Below are positions 56,431 through 64,000 of a stretch of 64,000 bases of DNA, in pieces. Every line of letters begins with the position of its first letter. Position 1 is the first letter of the stretch. Made by a program: the position numbers and the translations under genes. The DNA lies in NCBI GenBank assembly GCA_021229015.1, contig CM037791.1:620001-684000 (forward strand), given 5' to 3'. Source of the stretch: Solen grandis. Its lineage: Eukaryota; Mollusca; Bivalvia; Adapedonta; Solenidae. Under the pieces are notes generated by a model. That model was not told the DNA's origin. It made no database searches and saw nothing but the letters and a program-made list of their open reading frames with translations.

Positions 56431-56462
<32 letters not shown>
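56431..56462. repeat. TGT trinucleotide microsatellite
   Basis: About ten GTT units. Confidence 0.95.
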
Positions 56463-56734
56463 CTGCACTTAAATGTACCCACTATTTCCGATAAAATCAT
56501 AAACTGAACATCATTATGGCTCCAGATTGATGCGATAGCTTGTTACGTCGCTATTCCGTTTGTACGTTTCAATTAAGAATTTATAGGGTGGCGTGTTACT
56601 CTGGAAATGACCTACGTTTTAAGTGCAAATATATTATATATATATAACTTGAATGTCTATATGCGTATAGTCGCTAGGGATGTATGCTATATGGTAACAT
56701 CCATTAAATTACAGCTAAAGAAAGACCCCGTTTG

Positions 56735-56860
56735 CACAGAGGCAGGCAGGAACCAACGACCTACTGCAGGTTGAAAACTTCCTGCAATGAAAACCCCGGG
56801 TGAAAGACTCAGTGATAGTAAGTCAGTGACTGAGATCTTGGGGACGCCCATGTGTATTTC
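56735..56860 (-). repeat. Second tRNA-derived SINE head in copy B
   Basis: CAACGACCTACTGCAGGTTG, CCCCGGGTGAAAGACTCAGT and GTAAGTCAGTGACTGAGATC resemble the head blocks at 47059 and 52896. It makes copy B carry this block twice. Confidence 0.4.
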
Positions 56861-59078
56861 GTCAATGGTCTTGGGTTGACGCTAAATTTGAAATACACTC
56901 TTTATTATAAAATTAAAACAAAAATACCCCCTTCCGAAAAAAGGAAAAGAAGGAAAGTAATGGGTCAGTGATGAGATTATGTTTAGCGGAAAAAGTAATG
57001 GTTAAAATAGGGTAAGTTTCATTAATCTCCCAGCTTATTCAGCTTCCAATTATTTGGTCAATAATTTGACCGGTGACTTTCTGGGAGCTTTTTGATTCTT
57101 GTTCTGGTTCTGGAAGGCTGGGAGAAGGGGATATTGCTGCTTATTTTTCTAAATAAATGTGTTACATGTACTTCCTTTTAAAATAAATGGTACATCAGAT
57201 GGTAAATATATTTTCAGGGTACATGGACAAAAACACGTTCCTATTGTAAAATTGTAAAACTATACACATGTAGTACTATAATTTGAAGAAAAAAATAAAA
57301 AAGAAGAACAATATTTGAACAATAATAATTTTAAACCATATCTTTAGATTTAATACACATTTTATTCAAGAATGAATAGGATTGAACAACAGGCTAACAG
57401 CCTATGTGAGTCTCTCCTTTAGTTATTTTAAATTATCTTATGATAGATAACAAGTTATATCATCAGTCTATTGATTTAAGTATAAGGATAACACTTATAA
57501 ATAATTGTTGGAAGCAGTAGAACTCTTATGGTTAGGTTCCATTTCGTAAACTTTAAATGAGCAAGAATTTTCAACCAAAATTATCAACTTTTTACCTGGC
57601 AAGATATAGTTAATGAAGACTCAATTCTTGAAATTCAAATGTCATGTCATTACAACAAACCAATAACATTACATACACCTTATATCTGTTATTTACGGGT
57701 ACATACATGAACATGAACACCTATATAGATGTATTCACTATACAGGCTTAAGACATATAAGTAACGGTTGCTATAGTAACATTTTGCAGAATTTGATTAC
57801 TTTAACAGCATGTAACTATTTGATCGGGATACACAGCGCACGTTTGTCATTTGAATTATGTAGGCATATGTTTACCTCATATATTTATATGCCGTTCCCT
57901 TTCTCTTTTCTCTTTTTTCTAATAACAATTGAATCTACAGTACTTATGACATTTGTCATAACTGTCCATTGAGGTTGAATACAGAACCAATCATGGATGG
58001 CAACATGCAACAATATCTTATTGTTGTAATAAAATATCCATACCTTCCCTTGTATCTAAATAATAATGTGATGACCCATGTATTTCCTTTCTCACTAAAA
58101 AAACCTGAAATATCTGCTTTGCATTGGTTCACTCCGTTGGCATCTATGGTGTTACGGCAAACGTAATAAATATACCAAGACAAGATAGGACGATATATTG
58201 ATTTTATTACAGCAAATGGTTATACATACATGAAACACCTGACCTAAAAGACATACCAGCTACAAAAAAAATGCTAGAGATAGATAACAATTGACAGGGA
58301 ATGACTTAATGAAAACATTTGAAAAGTCTAAAGTTTTACATGTCTACCTGAATATTACACCTTTGTACATGTATTTGATTAACTGTGCCCTATTATTGCT
58401 TGATTGTACTCGGGTAAGTATAAACCGATAACAAGTGTTTTACGACAGAATATTATTTTATAACCGTTACGGTGTTATCAGAATAAAATACAAATGTTCG
58501 AGAATATACCTTTCATGAGGATCTTAGAGAATTCGTATAGCAGAAATAATTTCATAAGCATAATTGACTTGGGGCGTGATCTACCATATCCGTATGGTTT
58601 AATTAATGATATAATAATGTCTTTAAGTTAATGATAGCAGTAACTAAGAGAAACAGACCATTAATGCAGTACAGACATTCATGCAGGGAAAGAACAAAGG
58701 TGGCATGCCAGTAATGCGAGCACATGTATTCATTCGTTCAATATATCTAAAATAATTTCTTATAATATGTTAGATTTGCTATGAGTTATTAAGTTTCTTT
58801 AACGAAAATGAACGTGTGTATTTGTATGTACTCTTCTCGTCAATAAATATGTTACAGACTTTTAGGGGCAGGAGAGGGGGACACAATTTATAAGTATTTT
58901 TTTAATTAAATAATATGTTAATTCATTCGTGGCTTAATTTGAAATGAAAACATTATGTATTGAAGTATTTTTCCTTGCCTGACACCAATATTTTACCGCA
59001 TAAACACAATGATTAAAATGATTGTATTCAAAATAGGTTATGTTTGAAAGATCCACTTTAGCCAATAATCTCTCTTTC

Positions 59079-59082
<4 letters not shown>

Positions 59083-59114
<32 letters not shown>
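59083..59114. repeat. TC dinucleotide microsatellite
   Basis: About fourteen TC units, impure at the start. It accounts for the ERERERERE stretch in the minus ORF 58934-59197, which is not a gene. Confidence 0.95.
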
Positions 59115-59116
<2 letters not shown>

Positions 59117-59937
59117 ACATATCCACATGTCCGACGATTCAAGTTTAAGACACTGATATCGTAAAAAATACTTTCGGCGGGTCGCTAAGGAACACAAACA
59201 AATAGATGTTGCAAAAAAATCGTGATGCTGTAAGTTATGCAGCTCGGTAGATGATGATGACGATAATGATGATAGTAATGAGAATTATTTCAAATTATGA
59301 CCAAATCTTTTTTTCTATATGATGTATCATTATGGTAAAGAACTGTTCTCTAGATGAATACTGCATACATTGCATAAGAATTGATCGGCAATTTAAGAAT
59401 TGTTATGAAATGATCTGAGAATGGTTACGAATTGACCATAAAAAAGAGAGGTTATAAATTTGCTAGGTTACGAATTGACAGGTCAATAACCTCCAGAAAA
59501 AATGAAGACAAGTCAGTAGATATAACATGAAAAGTCTTAATAATTTCGGGCAGCCGTCAAAATTAAAGTCAGTATTTTAAATGTTCGTATATGAACATGT
59601 GGTATTTTTTCATGTGCAATGCCTTCGACCACGAATAAAAACTTAAGCAAGTATCGCCAAATGTCTAAAAAGTTGAAGGAATTAGCCATTGTAAACACTT
59701 CTTCATTACACTTTTAAAACCTTAATTAATAACAGTATTTTTGAAGTACATTCAGGTTTCCTGGTTTCTATGAAATGCCGATATCTACTGTACTTAAATT
59801 TGTATTACAATCCATTTATTCAGGAATTATAGATTCAGTTATATGGATTTTATCGTGTATGCTCTTCAAACAAACATGTTATCGATAAATATGCGTAAAT
59901 ATCTGCATGTTTCCTGTCAGAGCGATTGCTTTTACTC

Positions 59938-60070
59938 TTAGAAAATATTCTCAGTTTTATCAAATGACATATCACTGCTGGAATCTCGTTTATGTAATCT
60001 ACGAATGTGCGTACTGTTTACATTGAAGATATGACTGAGTACTCCAAATATTTTTGCCGAGGTATTAAGA
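59938..60070 (-). pseudogene. Conserved coding-like block, copy C
   Basis: Minus-strand frame TSAKIFGVLSHIFNVNSTHI then RRLHKRDSSSDMSFDKTENI and a stop shortly after. It aligns with A (46233-46370) and B (51448-51620) without gaps over about 40 codons; the segment RDSSSDMSFDKTEN is the most constant. Confidence 0.35.
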
Positions 60071-60400
60071 TAAAGGATCTTCTTCTGGTATGTCTTTAGA
60101 CACAGAGGTGTTTACCATATTATATATCAGTAATGCGTTAAGGATTTTAAAAACGTAATGTATAACGGATTTTTCTAACACTCAAATAACATCGAAGATC
60201 ATAGGAACTTAATTCATATTGATATTTTAATCTTTACGAAATTAAATCTAACTCTACGCAACATTCAACTTTAACCACTTTTATTGCATCTCCTTTTTAT
60301 TTATTAATACCAAGCAAAGTCATGTATGGTATAACAATTATATCCATAATTATGCTGCTAGTAACAATAAATGATCATAAATATGTATCATACATTTGTT

Positions 60401-60435
60401 AGTTTATATACAGCGTCATCTCTCTGCTTCTTGTA
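60401..60435 (+). other. 35-bp block identical in copies B and C
   Basis: Partner of 51823-51857; see that entry. It sits about 0.33 kb beyond the coding-like block. Confidence 0.65.
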
Positions 60436-61269
60436 AGTTTAGAAATTAACGTCTTATTACTTTTAGGTTCTGATATATATACAGATATCTGGTATGGTTG
60501 GCATGGCTCATGGGTACCGAACAACCTAGGAGTATTCATTAATCTATATGTATACATCATGTCCCGGGATGTATTTTGGAAAACAGAGCGCTTCTGCAAT
60601 CTATGAATATAGATTACTAAAGTGAAATGGATTGTTACAAAAGAAATAAACACAAAATTCCCGGCGAAGTTATAGACGCAAAGTGACACGTAGTTTTTGT
60701 TATGTTTGTTTTATTCAAAATAACAGATTTTTGGTTTTCTATAGCTTTCCACGAAAACTGGTTTCACAGAGTTGAGTATGCGTCAAATTATTCAAGCAGA
60801 CAACAGATTGAGCCAATGCACATTTTAATATTTACTGGGCATATGTTTTGGAAAATATATCTTCTCTACAAGTTTGAAATCGGAGTGCTTACAAGTTTCG
60901 TTAAGTGTATGTATCCGATTCTAAATCGTAAATAATCCACACTGCTGATAAATATTGCTATGTGGCAACAAATTTGAAAAACAGTTAAGGTAAATGAAGT
61001 AATTTCAAATAATAATAAACGGAGACCATTAAGAACATTCTTACATGCAAGCAAATCGTTTGGAACTTCAATGTATCTAATTGACACGCAATCTTCTACA
61101 CTCTATATAGTTACTATTTCACTACCTCCACCATTTATGTGAAATGGTTACGTGCCTGGAAACCGTATGTGCATATTTTCCTTTGTGGATCGTTTGATAT
61201 ACCTATTGACCTTGTAATCCAAGCGTAAGTATCTAATCATATACACATGAAGATCCCCGATCGCTTACC

Positions 61270-61370
61270 TACTTAAATGTTTTCTCAAGTGAAAAATCTG
61301 AATGGCCTGGGCAGGACTCAGGCCCACAGAGGTGATACATCAAGTGATAGCAATACCCCATGTGAGTCTG
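61270..61370 (-). repeat. tRNA-derived SINE head, copy C
   Basis: GAATGGCCTGGGCAGGACTC followed by AGTGATAGCAATACCCCATG is the eroded form of the head blocks in A and B. The plus ORF at 61277-61519 crosses it and is not a gene. Confidence 0.4.
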
Positions 61371-61651
61371 CGTGTTATGGAAAACATCATGTCATATATA
61401 AATATGTACATCAGAAAATGATGTATTTCCAGGCACGGAAGCAGAGTCTGCTTCAAGACTATCGACATGTACCAACAAGAGTCTCAGAATCGTATTTCTC
61501 ATATCACTTAGGTCAATGAGACAAAGTTCTGCAAAGGTATTCATTTCATAGAAATTGATCAGCTTAAATAATAGTGTAAATATACATACATCATTGCACA
61601 GTCGTCCTTAATAAAAAAAAATGTTTGCTTGCTTCGGTAAAACGTCATATC

Positions 61652-61860
61652 GACAGAATTCCCGTCATTTCAGATAATTTGTCTACACGAGATAGATATA
61701 GTGCTACCTCCTTGCAATAACACTCCGTAGACACGTGACATGATACCATGGGCTACTCAGTCCTAAAACGTGCCTGATGTCCTGGGCGCAAAACACTAAC
61801 CCCGGTTACAGGACGCACATCCCAACCACACCGATACCGGCTCGAAATTATATACTGATA
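61652..61860 (-). repeat. Decayed SINE body, copy C
   Basis: GAGATAGATATAGTGCTACC and ACACGTGACATGATACCATG match the central domain of the SINEs at 20199 and 26840; equals 47449-47680 in copy A. Confidence 0.5.
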
Positions 61861-62256
61861 ATTCAAGCTAACATACTTTAATTACCCTAAATAGGCATTT
61901 GAACATAATTATTGTGTTTGCCTGTCGAAAAACATTACCTTTCACTTAACCAGTTCATGGCTCATTTTCTTTAAATAATACTATGCCGTGCCGAACATGC
62001 GTATTGCATTTCCAACAGGAAACCTTTTATACGCTTGTCTATTTAATCATTTTTCAATTTGCATCTGACAGGAATATTGCATTTTGAAATCTAATATACG
62101 GAATTAATTTTTTCTCTATTACATCGAATTAACGCCAAGGTTTGATGTCTTATTCAGTATTATAACTAAAGTTGATAACACACTATTTAGGACGTATACG
62201 TATTCACGATACTATTTTGATGACATTATCGCACCCTCAAATTTACCTATACCATT

Positions 62257-62498
62257 TTAACCCTTTCCCTCATATAGACTCATTTTGACGCACTCAATAG
62301 GTACCACATAAAGCCTGATCTGCAGAAAACCAAACTCAAACCTTACCAAATTTAATTGTAAAATCCTCATTACCAGACCACTGAGGAACAGCGAGCAGCA
62401 TAAAACCTGATCAGCCTGCGAGTTACTCGCAGGCTGATCTGGTTTTATGCTGTTCGCATAGGTCTTTTCATGGTTTCCTCTATGAGGGAAAGGGTTAA
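62257..62498 (-). mobile_element. piggyBac-type MITE, complete with intact palindrome
   Basis: TTAACCCTTTCCCTCAT to ATGAGGGAAAGGGTTAA: a perfect 17-bp terminal inverted repeat with TTAA at both ends. The palindrome is at 62398-62450, with the same arms as in the 56092 copy. Best-preserved copy of the family here. Confidence 0.9.
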
Positions 62499-62559
62499 AT
62501 CAGCCAACTTTGTTTTTATTTTAAACGTTTGCTTATAGTTATAATATATACGAGTACAT

Positions 62560-62625
62560 TTGAACCTGTATTAGCGGCCACCTGTACTAAGCGGACAACT
62601 TGTATTTAGCGGTCAGTTTCACTAT
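62560..62625. repeat. Fragment of a dispersed TIR-type repeat
   Basis: CCTGTATTAGCGGCCACCTG, TACTAAGCGGACAACTTG and TATTTAGCGGTCAG are three tandem-like ATTAGCGG phrases of the kind found at ends of some Tc1/mariner-like MITEs. Only one end is visible. Confidence 0.4.
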
Positions 62626-62929
62626 TACCAAACTGTAGCATATCTGTCACCTCTTATATGTACCATCAGTTGTACATTTTTTTACTGAACATTTATTGAG
62701 TCGAATTATTATGTTCCCATTTACGATGATAATGCAAAACATTGTCTTGGTCGTGTAGTCAAAGTCTCTGACTGACTATCACTTTGTCACTGACCGTGGT
62801 ACGAATCTCGGTCATTCGACTGATCATGTAAGGAAGCATTCAGTCCAGCTATCCAACTTCTGTGGTCCTAACAGTATAACTTACATGCACTCACGTGCAA
62901 TTACGTGAGTAGGCGCTTCTGTGAAACTT

Positions 62930-62976
62930 GACTATTGTCGCAGCGTTATTTGGATATTCATTTTATCGTAATGGTT
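62930..62976 (+). other. 47-bp block identical in copies A and C
   Basis: Partner of 48333-48379. In this copy the frame TIVAALFGYSFYRNG is followed at once by a stop. Confidence 0.7.
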
Positions 62977-63435
62977 AGTATACTGATATTGTTTTACGAT
63001 GATGCTTGTTTTTTGACAAATTGTTTTGTGTCGACATTTCCCCTGTCCTTGACAAAAACCATATCTGTCACATAGGTATTCTTATACTGCATATTTAAAT
63101 ACTTGACCTTTGTATATATGTAAGAATGACTGGATGTTGTAGCATGCCACCTGTCCATGGCGTGACACCGCACTGAAGCACCATTGTTTGTTTCTTTCAC
63201 ATATAGAAAAAGGCCATAATTTGCATGGCAACCCAGTTATAGATGCACTGTCCTACTTTAGAATTTCAGAATACAGAATGTTTAGACGATTGATGGCTTA
63301 AAACAAAAGAAACCTTATGAGTACCTTACGCATAGAAGCAAGATAATAACAGCATTTAACGTAGTATTTATTGCAATATACTTATTCCTGATAGGTAATA
63401 ATTTCCTATATTTCCTGTTTATGCTAATCATGCTC

Positions 63436-63481
63436 TTATTATATTATATTATATTATATTATATTATATTATATTATATTT
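63436..63481. repeat. ATATT pentanucleotide microsatellite
   Basis: About nine ATATT units. Confidence 0.95.
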
Positions 63482-63791
63482 AAATGTGTATTTGTCAATA
63501 TTCTAATTCCATAGATATGTATAATTTATGTCGGTGGAAATTTGATATGTTTCATTTTGCAATGGATTAAAACTAATTTCACCATTAAATCCACTTTCTG
63601 TTGGGAGATAGAAATAGTTCCCAATTTAAAATTATGTATGGTAAATATGCCAATTAAAATGGGGAATATTTTTCTCAAATGAATGTAGTCTCAAAATAAC
63701 TAAAATACTATCGGCGGGAGGTAAAACCAAAACAACAAGCAAAGAAAAGTATTCATCACTTTTGTTACTTGGATTAAACCAGTATTTCCTA

Positions 63792-63810
63792 GGGGGGGGG
63801 GGGGGGGGGG
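63792..63810. repeat. G19 homopolymer
   Basis: Nineteen G in a row, at a place matching copy B near 55166, where no G-run exists. Length is uncertain. Confidence 0.9.
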
Positions 63811-64000
63811 ATTACGCAGTAATTCATCCCGCATCAATCCACTACAAACAAATTTACAAAAAAGCAAGGCACTGTCACGACAATAGACAAACAGGTACAG
63901 ATTCTGTAATTTTACAGTCACTATACATATTTAACAAATTCGATTCGTGGCTTTCGTTCTCAACTGATGTATGCATTAGGAATGCATTAGACATAAATAG

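Larger units (their letters stand above)
50868..59230 (+). repeat. Tandem segmental duplication, copy B
   Basis: Same order of blocks as copy A: TACGAACTGATCGGCATTTT (as in C at 59378), ATTTGTATTACAATGCATTT near 51310, coding-like block 51448-51620, GCAGGCAAATCGTTCGG near 52371, CCTAAATAGGCATATGAACA near 53319, GTGGTACGAATCTCG near 54668, TAATTATGTGAGTGCATTTC near 54760, and ACCAAGACAAGATAGGACGA near 58171. It is longer than A through added sequence, including a MITE at 56092, a minisatellite at 52592 and a T32 run. No intact gene is visible. Confidence 0.7.
59235..64000 (+). repeat. Tandem segmental duplication, copy C (continues past window end)
   Basis: Block order as in A and B: TCTTTTTTTCTATATGATGT near 59307, ATTTGTATTACAATCCATTT near 59798, coding-like block 59938-60070, 35-bp block 60401-60435, ACATGCAAGCAAATCGTTTG near 61042, CCTAAATAGGCATTTGAACA near 61888, CCGTGGTACGAATCTCG near 62793, 47-bp block 62930-62976, and ACGACAATAGACAAACAGGT near 63877 (as in B at 55258). 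A MITE at 62257 sits where neither A nor B has one. Confidence 0.7.

Noticed and set aside
58934..59197. 87-aa minus ORF with an ERERERERE stretch
   Set aside because: The stretch is a TC microsatellite and the rest has no conserved counterpart in copies A or B.

Overview
This is a eukaryotic, AT-rich, almost gene-free stretch of genome, very probably from a bivalve mollusc (the species cannot be named from the sequence alone). The bivalve call rests on many interspersed elements with the architecture known for bivalve 'pearl'/Helitron-like elements: a core of ~160-bp tandem repeats, a short ACGG-type microsatellite, and a 3' end with a strong hairpin (AGCTCACC...GGTGAGCTAAAAA). No complete host gene, rRNA or functional tRNA is visible. 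Only two short, low-confidence host-like exons are proposed (16464-16637 on +, 26176-26255 on -).

Layout. 1-9122: unique intron-like DNA with short elements: piggyBac-type MITEs (TTAA-CCCTTTCCCTCAT ends), a ~163-bp core repeat, and several pearl-like copies. 9232-14230: a 53-bp minisatellite with a higher-order repeat, split at 12064-13762 by a pearl-like element carrying seven 164-165-bp repeats. 16784-20053: a nest of elements in which a LINE 3' end and a 1.6-kb pearl-like element both sit inside an older copy. 20185-20514: a SINE with perfect 14-bp target-site duplications. 23168-23850: a short complete pearl-like copy. 26828-28213: a second SINE, a decayed SINE and a pogo-type TIR element.

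28481-34951: a Ty3/gypsy LTR retrotransposon. Gag is PNMA-like and lacks a zinc knuckle. The protease-RT-RNase H-integrase frame is intact and lies in the +1 frame relative to gag, with only a 17-nt window (holding A9) in which ribosomes or sequence errors could change frame. The 3' LTR (34369-34951) is clear. The 5' LTR is missing where the assembly has a 100-N gap.

38945-~45300 (minus): a full-length but broken non-LTR retrotransposon (CR1/Jockey-group type). It has an RRM-type ORF1 and an ORF2 with a 2A-like NPGP motif, endonuclease, reverse transcriptase (motif C FADD changed to FADA) and a C-terminal Cys/His motif.

45430-64000: three diverged copies of one 5-8.5-kb genomic segment in tandem (A ~45430-50867, B ~50868-59230, C ~59235 to the end), with a fragment (D) at 35850-36180. 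The copies share short blocks of near-perfect identity in otherwise diverged sequence, including a minus-strand coding-like block. They may be remains of a tandemly duplicated gene family or conserved non-coding sites. MITEs, SINE heads, microsatellites and homopolymers are scattered through them.

Nothing here forms an operon or pathway. The window is a record of transposition, nesting and segmental duplication.
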